A DNA stretch of 39,337 nt from Nocardia veterana NBRC 100344 (lineage in GTDB: Bacteria > Actinomycetota > Actinomycetes > Mycobacteriales > Mycobacteriaceae). Position 1 is the first letter of the stretch. Every line of letters starts with the position of its first letter. The notes under the pieces were generated by a model that made no database searches, had not been told where the DNA came from, and saw nothing but the letters and a program-made list of their open reading frames with translations. Location of the stretch: positions 1 through 39,337 of the forward strand of contig NZ_BAGM01000085.1 in the NCBI RefSeq assembly GCF_000308855.1, read 5' to 3'. A program made the position numbers and the translations under genes. This document shows, piece after piece, positions 11,787 through 20,711 of this stretch.

Positions 11787-12761
11787 TCACTCGGCGCCGC
11801 CGAACCACCGGCGCGACAAGACCTTCCACCGCGTCCGCCGCGGCGGCCCCAGCGCGTGACCGTGATGGGGCCGCACCTGCAACACGATGATGCCCGCGAC
11901 CACGATGCCGATCATGTTCACCCCGAGCTGACCGATCGACATGAAAGCCTTGTGCCATTCGCCCACGGTGGCGGCCACCGCGGCGAAACCCGCGGCGGGA
12001 ATGGTCGTGACCGAGATGAAGACCCCCACCAGCGCCGCGGATTTCGCCGTGACCAGCGACATCATCCCCGCGGCCCCGGCCAGCAACGCCACCACCAGGG
12101 AGAACGGCCCCACCTCGTAGATGAAGTCCACGTTGTGGATGGAGTGGATGCCGTCGACGGTGATCCAGCCGAGCTGTTCCCAGATCAGCGAGGCCATCGT
12201 CGCGATACCCATCGCCACCGGAAAACCGATCAGCAACGCGATCGCCGACCGCCGGGCCAGGCGGAAGTTCCTGCGCACCACCGCGACCGCCACCGCGGCC
12301 AGCGGCCCGAATTCGGGTCCGACCACCATCGCCCCGACGATGGTCACCGGCGAATCGGTGGCCACACCCACCACCGCCAGCAGGCAGGCGATCGTGATGA
12401 ACGCGAGGAAGGTCGGATTGAGCGTGGACTCCTCGTGGGTCTGGGCGAGCAGTTCCTCCCAGACGACGGCATCGGCCGGATCGCCCGGCGCGGCGTCCAC
12501 GGCGCGTTCGGCCGGAACCGACAGCACCGTCTCCACCGGTGACATCATGATGCCGCCGTGGTCGGGAATGCCCAGCCCGCGCAGCCCCGCGAGGATGTCG
12601 TTGGCGGACTCGCGCGCGATATCGGCCTGGATCAGGTCACCGGGCGGTTCGATCGAGGCGCCGCGCTGCACTGTGATCAGCGTGGCTCCGGGCTCGGAGC
12701 GCAGTGCGGTCAGCGCGGCCTCGGTCGACTCCGGTGGGCAGACCACCCGCAGGTGCAACAC
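11787..12761 (-). CDS. DUF389 family membrane protein
   Basis: A 324-residue protein with a soluble N-terminal domain (about 1-115) and a C-terminal membrane domain of about six segments, including FLAFITIACLLAVVGV and VTIVGAMVVGPEFGPL; the latter holds the conserved GAMVVGPEFGP motif of DUF389. The start is set at the GTG at 12761: AAGGGG lies eight bases upstream and the protein opens MLHLRVVCPPE, as DUF389 proteins of actinomycetes usually do. The longer reading from 12797 would start inside the aspS terminator hairpin and is rejected. The gene is on the aspS strand but separated by that hairpin, so it may have its own promoter. The biochemical role of DUF389 is not established. Confidence 0.88.
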   Translation of the reverse strand: MLHLRVVCPPESTEAALTALRSEPGATLITVQRGASIEPPGDLIQADIARESANDILAGLRGLGIPDHGGIMMSPVETVLSVPAERAVDAAPGDPADAVVWEELLAQTHEESTLNPTFLAFITIACLLAVVGVATDSPVTIVGAMVVGPEFGPLAAVAVAVVRRNFRLARRSAIALLIGFPVAMGIATMASLIWEQLGWITVDGIHSIHNVDFIYEVGPFSLVVALLAGAAGMMSLVTAKSAALVGVFISVTTIPAAGFAAVAATVGEWHKAFMSIGQLGVNMIGIVVAGIIVLQVRPHHGHALGPPRRTRWKVLSRRWFGGAE

Positions 12762-12784
12762 CGGCGAAACCCCTTGTCGTCGAC

Positions 12785-12816
12785 GATCGTCCGGCACCGG
12801 GCGGTGCCGGACGATC
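12785..12816 (-). terminator. Hairpin terminator after aspS
   Basis: GATCGTCCGGCACC at 12785-12798 pairs perfectly with GGTGCCGGACGATC at 12803-12816, a 14-base-pair stem with the loop GGGC. It lies 36 bases beyond the aspS stop and 23 bases before the DUF389 start on the same strand. Confidence 0.8.
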
Positions 12817-12852
12817 TGCAGACTAGCGGTCGCGGTGCGCGAATGCCCGCAG

Positions 12853-14643
12853 TCAGGCCCGGACGGGGACCGGGTTGCCGTGCTCGTCCAGCACGACGTC
12901 CAGCCCCGCCTCCTTGCGCTGCTGCGCGGTGATCGGCGCGGGCGCCTCGGTCAGCGGATCCACCCCGCCGCCGGACTTCGGGAACGCGATGACCTCGCGG
13001 ATCGAGTCCACGCCGGCCAGCAGCGCCGTGATGCGATCCCAGCCGAAGGCGATGCCGCCGTGCGGCGGGGCCCCGAAAGCGAAGGCGTCCAACAGGAATC
13101 CGAACTTCTCCTGCGCCTCGTCGTGGCTGATCCCCATGACCTTGAACACCCGCTCCTGCACGTCGCGGCGGTGGATACGGATACTGCCACCGCCGATCTC
13201 GTTGCCGTTGCAGACGATGTCGTAGGCGTAGGCCAGCGCCGAGCCGGGATCGGTGTCGAAGGTGTCGATCGATTCCGGCTTGGGCGAGGTGAACGCGTGG
13301 TGCACCGCGGTCCACGCCGAATGCCCCAGTGCCACATCGCCGCTGGCGGTGGCCTCGGCGGCCGGTTCGAACATCGGCGCGTCCACGATCCAGACGAAGG
13401 CCCAGGCGTTCTCGTCGATCAGGCCGCATTTGCGGGCGATCTCGCCCCGCGCCGCACCGAGCAGCGCCCGGCTCGACTTGACCTCACCCGCGGCGAAGAA
13501 GATGCAGTCGCCCGGTTCGGCTCCCACGTGCGCGGCCAGCCCGTCCCGCTCGGCATCGGAGAGGTTCTTGGCGACCGGCCCGCCGAGCGTGCCGTCCTCG
13601 TTGACCAGAATGTAGGCCAGCCCCTTGGCGCCGCGCTGTTTCGCCCATTCCTGCCAGGCGTCGAGCTGGCGGCGCGGCTGACTCGCACCACCGGGCATCA
13701 CGACCGCACCGACGTACGGCGCCTGGAACACCCGGAAGGTCGTGTCCCGGAAGTACTCGGCACATTCGGTGATCTCGACGCCGAAACGCAGATCCGGCTT
13801 GTCGCTGCCGTACCGGCGCATGGCCTCGGCGTAGGTCATGTGCGGAATCGGGGTCGGGATGTCGTAGCCGACCAGCTTCCACAGCGCCACCAGGATGTCC
13901 TCGGCCAGCAGGATCACATCCTCCTGGGTGACGAAGCTCATCTCGATGTCGAGCTGGGTGAACTCCGGCTGCCGGTCGGCCCGGAAGTCCTCGTCGCGGT
14001 AGCAGCGCGCGATCTGGTAGTACCGTTCCACGCCCGAGACCATGAGCAGCTGCTTGAACAGCTGCGGGCTCTGTGGCAAGGCGTAGAACTTGCCGGGCTG
14101 CAACCGGGCCGGGACCAGGAAGTCGCGGGCGCCCTCCGGCGTGGACCGCGTCATCGTCGGCGTCTCCACCTCGACGAAGGCATGCTCGGCCAGCACCTCG
14201 CGGGCGGCGGCGTTGACCTTCGAGCGCAGCCGGATCGCCCGGGCCGGACCCTCGCGGCGCAGATCCAGATAGCGGTACTTCAGCCGCGCCTCCTCACCGG
14301 GCTGCTCGTCCAGCTGGAACGGCAGCGGTGCGGCCTCGTTGAGCACCTCGAGCTCGGTCACGTTGACCTCGATGGCACCGGTCGGCAGGTTCGGGTTCTC
14401 GCTGCCGTCCGGCCGCGTCTCCACCACACCGGTGACCCGCACGCAGTACTCGGCGCGCAGTTTGTGCGCCTGCTCGGCCGGCGCGCCCTCGCGGAAGACC
14501 ACCTGCGCGACCCCCGACGCATCCCGCAGATCGATGAAGATCACGCCACCGTGGTCTCGCCGCCGGGCCACCCAGCCGGTGAGGGTGACGGTCAGACCGG
14601 CGTGCTCGCTTCGCAGCGAACCAGCCAAGTGGGTGCGCAGCAC
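12853..14643 (-). CDS. aspS: Aspartyl-tRNA synthetase
   Basis: A class II synthetase that charges tRNA-Asp. The protein has 596 residues, the bacterial-type length including the GAD insertion domain. The N-terminal anticodon-binding OB fold is seen in [20 protein letters not shown]. Motif 2 is [20 protein letters not shown], and motif 3 is [15 protein letters not shown]. The start is the GTG at 14643: AAAGGA lies just upstream and the protein opens MLRTHLAG, the standard AspRS N-terminus. A reading extended to 14805 adds 54 residues unlike the family. It is transcribed away from the metallopeptidase gene. Whether it also charges tRNA-Asn, as reported for some actinobacteria, cannot be told from motifs here. 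Confidence 0.97.
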   Translation of the reverse strand: MLRTHLAGSLRSEHAGLTVTLTGWVARRRDHGGVIFIDLRDASGVAQVVFREGAPAEQAHKLRAEYCVRVTGVVETRPDGSENPNLPTGAIEVNVTELEVLNEAAPLPFQLDEQPGEEARLKYRYLDLRREGPARAIRLRSKVNAAAREVLAEHAFVEVETPTMTRSTPEGARDFLVPARLQPGKFYALPQSPQLFKQLLMVSGVERYYQIARCYRDEDFRADRQPEFTQLDIEMSFVTQEDVILLAEDILVALWKLVGYDIPTPIPHMTYAEAMRRYGSDKPDLRFGVEITECAEYFRDTTFRVFQAPYVGAVVMPGGASQPRRQLDAWQEWAKQRGAKGLAYILVNEDGTLGGPVAKNLSDAERDGLAAHVGAEPGDCIFFAAGEVKSSRALLGAARGEIARKCGLIDENAWAFVWIVDAPMFEPAAEATASGDVALGHSAWTAVHHAFTSPKPESIDTFDTDPGSALAYAYDIVCNGNEIGGGSIRIHRRDVQERVFKVMGISHDEAQEKFGFLLDAFAFGAPPHGGIAFGWDRITALLAGVDSIREVIAFPKSGGGVDPLTEAPAPITAQQRKEAGLDVVLDEHGNPVPVRA

Positions 14644-14822
14644 GGGAATCCTTTCGACGACACGGGGCACCGGGCACGGAACGACCTGGTGCGCCCCCAT
14701 GGTAGTGAGACACGATCGGCGGACGGAAACCGATATCCGACTCCCCGTGTCAAGCTGTACGACGCACACGTGGCCGCGGCCGGCCACGCGAGGTTCGTGA
14801 TTCACGCGAGAGGGCGACCAGG

Positions 14823-15746
14823 ATGACCTTCAACGAAGGTATGCAGATCGATCCGGACCGGGTTTCCTCCGGTGGCGGGCCGGGCATGGGCGGCAAACTC
14901 GCCCTCGGCGGTGGCGCCGGCGGATTGATCGTGCTGGTGCTGGCACTGCTGTTCGGCGGCGATCCGGGTTCCCTGCTCGGGCAGTTCACCGGAGCCGGAA
15001 GCAACACCGCCCAGCAGGGCAGCGCCGGTACGCCCGCCCACTGCAAAACCGGCGCGGACGCCAACAAGTACGTCGACTGCCGGGTCGCCCTCACCGCGCA
15101 GAGCCTCGATTCGGTGTGGGGCGCCGAGCTGGCGAAACAGACCGGGCGCAAATACGTGCCACCGAAGGTCACCCTGTTCACGGGCGCGGTAGGAACCGGC
15201 TGCGGGCGCGCGACCAGCGCCGTCGGCCCGTTCTACTGCCCGGCCGACCGCACCGCCTATTTCGACACCAGCTTCTTCCAGGAGCTGGTCGATCGGTTCG
15301 GCGCCAGCGGCGGGCCGCTCGCACAGGAATACGTCGTCGCGCACGAGGTCGGTCATCATATTCAGAATCTGCTCGGCGATTCCGGTCGCGCACAGCGTGA
15401 TCCGAAGGGCCCGGAATCGGGTTCGGTGCGGCTGGAGCTGCAGGCCGACTGCTATGCCGGTTTGTGGGCCTCCTATGCCGACAAGCTGCCCGCCCCCGGC
15501 AGCAACCAGCCGTTCCTGAAGCCCTTGTCCGACAAGGATATTCAGGATGCGCTGTCGGCCGCGGCGGCCGTCGGCGACGACCGGATCCAGAAAGCCGCCA
15601 CCGGGCGGGTCAACCCGGAGGGCTGGACGCACGGTTCGTCGAGCGAGCGGCAGAAGTGGTTCCTGACCGGCTACCGCACCGGACAGGTGAAGGCGTGCGA
15701 CACCTTCTCGGCCACAGATCTCGACAATCCGCCGGCGCTGCGGTGA
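14823..15746 (+). CDS. Membrane-anchored neutral zinc metallopeptidase (YpfJ family)
   Basis: A 307-residue protein with one membrane segment at about 31-44 ([14 protein letters not shown]) and an extracytoplasmic YpfJ-type domain. The zinc motif is HEVGH at 174-178 inside [17 protein letters not shown]; the later segment [13 protein letters not shown] is also conserved in the family. Four Cys residues (C74, C86, C127, C139) could form disulfides outside the cell. The N-terminal region is Gly-rich before and after the helix, as in relatives. It corresponds to Rv2575 of M. tuberculosis by position and motif. The ATG at 14823 follows an AGG just upstream. The physiological substrate is not known. 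It is divergent from aspS. Confidence 0.9.
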   Translation: MTFNEGMQIDPDRVSSGGGPGMGGKLALGGGAGGLIVLVLALLFGGDPGSLLGQFTGAGSNTAQQGSAGTPAHCKTGADANKYVDCRVALTAQSLDSVWGAELAKQTGRKYVPPKVTLFTGAVGTGCGRATSAVGPFYCPADRTAYFDTSFFQELVDRFGASGGPLAQEYVVAHEVGHHIQNLLGDSGRAQRDPKGPESGSVRLELQADCYAGLWASYADKLPAPGSNQPFLKPLSDKDIQDALSAAAAVGDDRIQKAATGRVNPEGWTHGSSSERQKWFLTGYRTGQVKACDTFSATDLDNPPALR

Positions 15747-15834
15747 CCGGCCGGGGCGCTTCGAGGGCCGGGTTCGATCGGCCGTCACGTTCGACAACAG
15801 CAGCGGTGACCGCGATGTGGGTGGAGGGATATCG

Positions 15835-16365
15835 GTGAACGACATGCGGACACGCGCGGGTGCCCGCGCGATCGCGGCCGGATTCGCGTGCGCGATGGCA
15901 CTTTTCGGCGGGGCGGTGACGGCGGTGGCCGACGAACCCGCACCGCCGGCGCTCGCGGTGGCACTGACCACGATTCCGGGTGGGGAGAACGCCGGTGTGA
16001 CTCCGGCGCCGACATTGCTGGTGTACTCCGATGGGCGTGCGGTCCACAGCCCGGATGCCGCCACACCGGATCGTCCGGCGGACAAGGCGCCACAGCAGCG
16101 CAACGGGCACGTCCCCCTCGATGTGGTCCACGCCGCGGCCGAGGACGCGAAGAAGCTGGCGGCGGCGGACCTGGGTATGCCGAAGGACGGCAGTGGCGGC
16201 TCCACCCTGCTGGATTTTCTGGGAAGCACACCCGACCAGGATGTGCACCTGGTGGTGTACTCCCCCGGCGGGACCGACGGACTCACCGACGCCCAGAAGG
16301 CGGACCGCACCCGCTTCGCCGACCTGTGCAAGAAGCTGGTCGACGGCTTCGTCGCCGACCGCTGA
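15835..16365 (+). CDS. Secreted protein of unknown function
   Basis: A 176-residue protein with a clear signal peptide: the first residues carry Arg (MNDMRTRAGAR), followed by a hydrophobic stretch to about residue 31 and a likely cleavage after AVADE or just before it. The mature part is small and polar, with the segments LVYSDGRAVHSPDA and VHLVVYSPGGTDGLTDAQKADRTRF; no catalytic motif is visible and no Cys lies in the mature part. The start is the GTG at 15835 because GGAGGG lies six bases upstream; a GTG at 15817 lies before that ribosome site. The gene follows the metallopeptidase by 88 bases on the same strand and may share its transcript. I do not recognise the family. Confidence 0.75.
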   Translation: MNDMRTRAGARAIAAGFACAMALFGGAVTAVADEPAPPALAVALTTIPGGENAGVTPAPTLLVYSDGRAVHSPDAATPDRPADKAPQQRNGHVPLDVVHAAAEDAKKLAAADLGMPKDGSGGSTLLDFLGSTPDQDVHLVVYSPGGTDGLTDAQKADRTRFADLCKKLVDGFVADR

Positions 16366-16371
16366 CTCCAT

Positions 16372-16395
16372 CCGGTCGCCGGTCCGCGCGACCGG
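16372..16395. terminator. Hairpin after the secreted protein gene
   Basis: CCGGTCGC at 16372-16379 pairs with GCGACCGG at 16388-16395 around an 8-base loop, and AAAAA follows on the plus strand. That run reads TTTTT before the hairpin on the minus strand, so this is not a classical T-tract. It lies between convergent genes. Confidence 0.55.
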
Positions 16396-16406
16396 AAAAA
16401 CCGGTG

Positions 16407-16432
16407 GCGCAGCGGGTTTCGATCCGCTGCGC
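16407..16432. terminator. Hairpin between convergent genes, before the korB end
   Basis: GCGCAGCGG at 16407-16415 pairs with CCGCTGCGC at 16424-16432 with the loop GTTTCGAT. It lies 6 bases downstream of the korB stop and is a likely terminator for korAB, possibly acting in both directions together with the hairpin at 16372-16395. Confidence 0.65.
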
Positions 16433-16437
16433 TCGGG

Positions 16438-17517
16438 TCAGCCGACGGTCCAGGTTTCCCGGCCGGTGAGCAATTCCTGCAGCGACTGCGGCCCGACCGG
16501 TTTCGTTTCGACGGCGGCGGCAGTCTGCGCCCGGACGCCGTCGTCGTAGGTCGGGCGCGCGACGCTGCGGAAGATACCCACCGGAACATGGGTGAGGTCC
16601 TGAGCGGTCAACCGCGAGAGCGCATAGGCGTATTCGGGATGATCGCCGTAGGCGTCGTGCACCACGATCTCCGATTCCGGCACGTCGGCGGTCGCGGCGA
16701 CCTCGAGTCCGAATCCGTTGCGTACCACCGCGAATTCACCCTCGGCGCCGAATCGGATGGGCTCACCGTGGCGCAGCCGGATCAGATGGGATTCGGCGTT
16801 GTCCCGACGCAGCGCGTCGAAGGAACCGTCGTTGAAGATCGGGCAGTCCTGCAGGATCTCCACGAAGGAGGTGCCCCGATGCTCCGCCGCGGCCCGCAGG
16901 ACCTCACTCAGGCCGGCACGGTCGGAGTCCAGCGCGCGGGCGGCGAAGGTGGCCTCGGCGCCCAGGGCCACCGACAGCGTGTTGAACGGATGGTCGACCG
17001 AGCCGAGCGGTGTGGACTTGGTGACCTTGCCCAGTTCGGAGGTCGGTGAGTACTGCCCCTTGGTGAGGCCGTAGATGCGGTTGTTGAACAGCAGGATCGT
17101 CATGTTGACGTTGCGCCGCAGCGCGTGGATCAGGTGGTTGCCCCCGATCGAGAGCGCGTCGCCGTCCCCGGTGACCACCCAGACCGACAGGTCCGGCCTG
17201 GTCACCGCCAATCCCGTCGCGATCGCGGGCGCCCGGCCGTGGATGGAGTGGATGCCGTACGCGTCGAGGTAGTACGGGAATCGGCTCGAACAGCCGATGC
17301 CGGAGACGAACATCAGGTTCTCCCGGCGCAGACCCAGTTCGGCCAGGAACCCGCGGACCGTCGCGAGAATGACGTAGTCCCCGCAGCCCGGACACCAGCG
17401 CACCTCCTGGTCGGAGGTGAAGTCCTTGACCTTCTGCGGCCGGTCGGCGGCGGGCACCCCGGACACTCCGGTGAGGCCGAGGTCGGCGCCGACGAGCGAT
17501 GTGTCGACGATGGTCAT
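16438..17517 (-). CDS. korB: 2-oxoacid:ferredoxin oxidoreductase, beta subunit (KorB)
   Basis: The thiamine-diphosphate-binding half of a 2-oxoacid (probably 2-oxoglutarate):ferredoxin oxidoreductase, which makes acyl-CoA, CO2 and reduced ferredoxin. It has 359 residues. WCPGCGDY (41-48) and GIGCSSRF (73-80) supply cysteines typical of the family, and the ThDP motif runs from VVTGDGDAL (near 115) to FNNRIYGLTKGQYSPTS (near 144). The ATG at 17517 overlaps the korA stop as ATGA, so the two subunits are coupled. M. tuberculosis has the same pair (Rv2454c-Rv2455c) but elsewhere on its chromosome. The substrate choice is inferred from related actinobacterial enzymes. Confidence 0.94.
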   Translation of the reverse strand: MTIVDTSLVGADLGLTGVSGVPAADRPQKVKDFTSDQEVRWCPGCGDYVILATVRGFLAELGLRRENLMFVSGIGCSSRFPYYLDAYGIHSIHGRAPAIATGLAVTRPDLSVWVVTGDGDALSIGGNHLIHALRRNVNMTILLFNNRIYGLTKGQYSPTSELGKVTKSTPLGSVDHPFNTLSVALGAEATFAARALDSDRAGLSEVLRAAAEHRGTSFVEILQDCPIFNDGSFDALRRDNAESHLIRLRHGEPIRFGAEGEFAVVRNGFGLEVAATADVPESEIVVHDAYGDHPEYAYALSRLTAQDLTHVPVGIFRSVARPTYDDGVRAQTAAAVETKPVGPQSLQELLTGRETWTVG

Positions 17518-19469
17518 CGGTCTCCCCCTGTCGTGCGGTAGGTCGCCCGGGCTCGGGCATCGAAGGCCTTGTTCTGTTCCAATTCGCCGATCGTGCCGTC
17601 CAGCGCGGCATCGATGACGCCGACCAATTCCTGCGCCGAGAACGCGGTTCCGGCCACCTTGGTCCACGGCTGCACGTCGACCAGATACCGCGCGCGCAGC
17701 AGCATGGCCAGTTGACCGCCGTTCATTTCCGGCGCCACCACGAGGCGGTACCGCCGCAGCACCTCACCGGTGTTGGCCGGCAGCGGGTTGAGATGGCGCA
17801 GATGTGCCTGTGCTACCGGGACGCCGCGGCGACGCGCGCGCCGGCATGCCTCACCGATCGGACCGTAGGAACTGCCCCAGCCGATGAGCAGCAGCTCCGC
17901 CGTCCCGTCGGGATCGTCGACCTCCAGATCCGGGACCGCGATGCCGTCGATCTTCGCCTGCCGCAGCCGGACCATGAGCTCGTGGTTGGCCGGGTCGTAG
18001 GAGATGTTCCCGGACCCGTCGGCCTTCTCCAGACCACCGATGCGGTGGGCGCGACCGGCGGTGCCGGGGCGGGCCAGCGGCCGGGCCAGGGTCTCCGGAT
18101 CCCGCGCATAGGGCTGGAACGGCGGTACGGCCTCGCCGGCGTCCGGTTCGGCAGGTGGTTCGAAGCCCGGGTCGATCGGTTCGAGATCGGCCACCCGGGG
18201 GATGGACCAGGGCTCGGAGCCGTTGGCGATCGCCCCGTCGGACAACAGCAGCACCGGGGTGCGGTAGGTCAGCGCGATGCGCGCCGCGTCGACGGCGGCC
18301 GCGAAGCAGTCGGCCGGTGAGCGCGGGGCCACCACCGCGACCGGGGATTCGCCGTTGCGCCCGTACAACGCCTGCAGCAGATCCGCCTGTTCGGTTTTGG
18401 TCGGCAGCCCCGTGGAGGGACCGCCGCGCTGCACGTCGACGATCAGCAGTGGCAACTCGGTCATGACGGCCAGCCCGATGGTTTCGCTCTTGAGCGCGAG
18501 CCCCGGGCCGGAGGTACTCGTGACGCCGAGGGCCCCGCCGATCGAGGCGCCCAGTGCCGCACCGATGCCGGCGATCTCGTCTTCGGCCTGGAAGGTGGTG
18601 ACACCGAAATTCTTATGCTTGCTCAGTTCGTGCAGGATGTCGGAGGCCGGCGTGATCGGATACGTGCCCAGGAACACCGGCAACCCGGACAGTTGCCCGG
18701 CCGCCACGATGCCGTAGGCCAGCGCGGTATTGCCCGTGATCTGCCGATAGGTGCCCGGCGGCAGGGCCGCGGGCGCGACTTCGTATGTGGTGGCGAAGGA
18801 TTCGGTGGTTTCGCCGTAGTTCCAGCCCGCCCGGAAGGCCAGCACGTTCGCCTCGCCGATCTCCGGTGTGGCGGCGAACTTCTCGCGCATGAAGGCTTCG
18901 GTTCCACCGATCGGCCGGCCGTACATCCACGACAGCAGTCCGAGCGCGAACATGTTCTTCGCGCGCTGACCGTCCTTCTTCCCGACCCCGGCGGGTTCGG
19001 TGGCGGCCAGCGTCAGCGAGGTCATGGGGACCCGATGCACCACGAAGTCACCGAGGCTGTCGTCGCTGAGCGGATCACGGTCGTAGCCGACCTTGACCAG
19101 ATTGCGTTTGGTGAATTCGTCGGTGTTGACGATGACGGTGGCGCCCCGGGCGAGGTCCTCGATATTCGCCTTCAACGCGGCCGGATTCATCGCCACCAGC
19201 ACATCGGGCTGATCGCCCGCGGTCAGGATGTCGTAGTCGGCGATCTGGATCTGAAACGACGACACCCCGGGGAGCGTGCCCTGGGGTGCTCGGATCTCGG
19301 CCGGAAAGTTCGGCTGAGTGGCGAGGTCGTTGCCGAATGCGGCCGCCTCGTGGGTGAACCGGTCTCCGGTCAACTGCATGCCGTCACCGGAATCACCGGC
19401 GAACCGGATGACGACCTTCTCCAATTTTTCGGTGCCGGTGGGGCCGTCAACGCCCTGGTTCGAAACCAT
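17514..19469 (-). CDS. korA: 2-oxoacid:ferredoxin oxidoreductase, alpha subunit (gamma-alpha fusion, KorA)
   Basis: The partner of KorB. The 651 residues combine an N-terminal gamma domain (about 15-200, opening with VVIRFAGDSGDGMQLTG) and a C-terminal alpha domain from about 235 (AYGIVAAGQLSGLPVFLGTYPITPAS). The GTYPITPASDILHEL segment and QAEDEIAGIGAALGAS are family signatures of the pyruvate/2-oxoglutarate ferredoxin oxidoreductases. The fused gamma-alpha arrangement is that of actinobacterial KorA. The start is the ATG at 19469. It lies 172 bases downstream of the radical SAM gene, with a small hairpin in between, so korAB probably forms its own operon. The enzyme would link the TCA cycle to ferredoxin reduction. 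Confidence 0.94.
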   Translation of the reverse strand: MVSNQGVDGPTGTEKLEKVVIRFAGDSGDGMQLTGDRFTHEAAAFGNDLATQPNFPAEIRAPQGTLPGVSSFQIQIADYDILTAGDQPDVLVAMNPAALKANIEDLARGATVIVNTDEFTKRNLVKVGYDRDPLSDDSLGDFVVHRVPMTSLTLAATEPAGVGKKDGQRAKNMFALGLLSWMYGRPIGGTEAFMREKFAATPEIGEANVLAFRAGWNYGETTESFATTYEVAPAALPPGTYRQITGNTALAYGIVAAGQLSGLPVFLGTYPITPASDILHELSKHKNFGVTTFQAEDEIAGIGAALGASIGGALGVTSTSGPGLALKSETIGLAVMTELPLLIVDVQRGGPSTGLPTKTEQADLLQALYGRNGESPVAVVAPRSPADCFAAAVDAARIALTYRTPVLLLSDGAIANGSEPWSIPRVADLEPIDPGFEPPAEPDAGEAVPPFQPYARDPETLARPLARPGTAGRAHRIGGLEKADGSGNISYDPANHELMVRLRQAKIDGIAVPDLEVDDPDGTAELLLIGWGSSYGPIGEACRRARRRGVPVAQAHLRHLNPLPANTGEVLRRYRLVVAPEMNGGQLAMLLRARYLVDVQPWTKVAGTAFSAQELVGVIDAALDGTIGELEQNKAFDARARATYRTTGGDR

Positions 19470-19619
19470 GCGCCTGCATCACTTCCTCGTCGGGATGAGG
19501 TACCACACGCCAAGTTACTCCGCAGCGCGCCGGAGAATCCGTGGAACGAACAACCCGGCGAGCATGCGGTACAACGAGTTTCGGCCGCGAGCGACCCGGC
19601 CCCATCGGAGCCGCAGGTA

Positions 19620-19636
19620 CCGCCGGTATCCGGCGG
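19620..19636 (-). terminator. Short hairpin after the radical SAM gene
   Basis: CCGCCGG at 19620-19626 pairs with CCGGCGG at 19630-19636 with a TAT loop, 5 bases downstream of the radical SAM stop codon. A 7-pair stem is modest, so termination is only likely. Confidence 0.45.
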
Positions 19637-19641
19637 GACGA

Positions 19642-20676
19642 TCAACCGAACAACGCCAATTGCGGGTCGGACCGGAGATCCGCCGCGGTCGCGACCGGGC
19701 CGGCGGGCAGACCCCGCTCCGCACCCGATCGGTGCCGGTCGAGCCGATATCGCGCCAGCAGCGGATCGACCCGTCCTCGCAACCACGCAGAGTACTCCGG
19801 TGTGACGTACGCCCCACGACCGTACAACTGCCGGTACCGCCGGAGCAGGGCCGGGTGGTGTTCGCCGAGCCACTGCAGAAACCACCCGCGGGTGCTCCCG
19901 CGCAGGTGCATCGGCAACACCGTGGCGCGCGCGCCACCGGCGGCGGCGATCGCCCCGAGCAGAGCGTCGAGATGTGCGATGTCGTCGGTCAGGTAGGGAA
20001 TGACCGGCGCGACCATGACGTTCACGTCGAATCCCGCCTCGGTCAGTGCCCGCACCAGGTCCAGGCGTGCGCGCGGACCGGGCGTGCCCGGTTCGAGCGC
20101 ATGATGCAGATCCTCGTCGACGGTCGCGATCGACACCGCCAGCCGGACCGAGACCACCGCGGCCGATTGCACCAGCAGGGGCAGATCGCGGCGCAGCAGG
20201 GTGCCCTTGGTCAGGATCGAGAACGGCGTGCCGGATTCGGTCAGCGCCGAGATGATGCCCGGCATCAACCGGTAGCGTCCCTCCGCGCGCTGATAGGGAT
20301 CGGTGTTGGTGCCGAGGGCGACGGGATCGCATCGCCACGACCGCCGGCGCAGTTCCCCGCGCAGCACCGCCGCCACATTCGTCTTCACCACGATCTGGGT
20401 GTCGAAGTCCCGGCCGGCGTCCAGGTCGAGATATTCGTGGGTCGGCCGTGCGAAGCAGTAACGGCAGGCGTGGGCGCATCCACGCATCGGGTTGATCGTC
20501 CATTCGAAGGGCACCGCCGACCGTTGCGGCACCTTGTTCAGCGCGGTCTTGCAGAGCACCTCGTGAAAGGTGACGCCCTCGAATTCCGGTGTCTGCACAC
20601 TACGGACGAACCCGGCCCGCTCCAGACCCGGAAGCGCGCCGTCGTCGGCCGCCGGGTTCTGGTTCTGCCATCGCAC
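19642..20676 (-). CDS. Rv2578c-type radical SAM protein (SplB-like)
   Basis: A radical S-adenosylmethionine enzyme of 344 residues, related to spore photoproduct lyase. The cluster-binding motif is C67-x3-C71-x2-C74 in RGCAHACRYCFARPTHEY. GTNTDPYQRAEGRYRLMPGI and ILTKGTLLRRDLPLL are conserved with mycobacterial Rv2578c, as is the C-terminal LRGSTRGWF segment. The reaction is not established; DNA-lesion repair is a reasonable guess from the SplB similarity and from the SOS box at 20685-20700, eight bases before the GTG start at 20676. A TTGACA at 20711-20706 (minus strand) with TCGACT at 20688-20683 would start transcription at about the GTG itself, so the mRNA may be leaderless. Rv2578c is also in the LexA regulon, as I recall. 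Confidence 0.9.
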   Translation of the reverse strand: MRWQNQNPAADDGALPGLERAGFVRSVQTPEFEGVTFHEVLCKTALNKVPQRSAVPFEWTINPMRGCAHACRYCFARPTHEYLDLDAGRDFDTQIVVKTNVAAVLRGELRRRSWRCDPVALGTNTDPYQRAEGRYRLMPGIISALTESGTPFSILTKGTLLRRDLPLLVQSAAVVSVRLAVSIATVDEDLHHALEPGTPGPRARLDLVRALTEAGFDVNVMVAPVIPYLTDDIAHLDALLGAIAAAGGARATVLPMHLRGSTRGWFLQWLGEHHPALLRRYRQLYGRGAYVTPEYSAWLRGRVDPLLARYRLDRHRSGAERGLPAGPVATAADLRSDPQLALFG

Positions 20677-20684
20677 CCATCAAG

Positions 20685-20700
20685 TCGAACATTCGTTCGA
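20685..20700. promoter_or_regulatory. SOS box (LexA operator)
   Basis: TCGAACATTCGTTCGA is a perfect match to the actinobacterial LexA operator TCGAACNNNNGTTCGA. It lies between the hydrolase stop and the start of the minus-strand radical SAM gene, overlapping the likely -10 region, so LexA bound there would block that promoter. Confidence 0.88.
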
Positions 20701-20705
20701 TGCGA

Positions 20706-20711
20706 TGTCAA
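20706..20711 (-). promoter_or_regulatory. -35 element of the radical SAM promoter
   Basis: TTGACA on the minus strand, 17 bases before a weak -10 (TCGACT, 20688-20683). The LexA operator covers the -10 and part of the spacer. The predicted transcript starts near 20676, at the start codon. The hexamer match is exact; its role is inferred. Confidence 0.45.

Noticed and set aside
12762..12797. Upstream GTG start for the DUF389 gene
   Set aside because: It falls inside the loop and stem of the aspS terminator and before the AAGGGG ribosome site of the GTG at 12761.
12121..14826. Open plus-strand frame of 901 codons
   Set aside because: It is antisense to aspS and the DUF389 gene and has no recognisable domain.
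14802..16589. Open minus-strand frame of 595 codons
   Set aside because: It is antisense to the metallopeptidase (HEVGH motif) and the secreted protein gene, both with clear ribosome sites or signal peptides.
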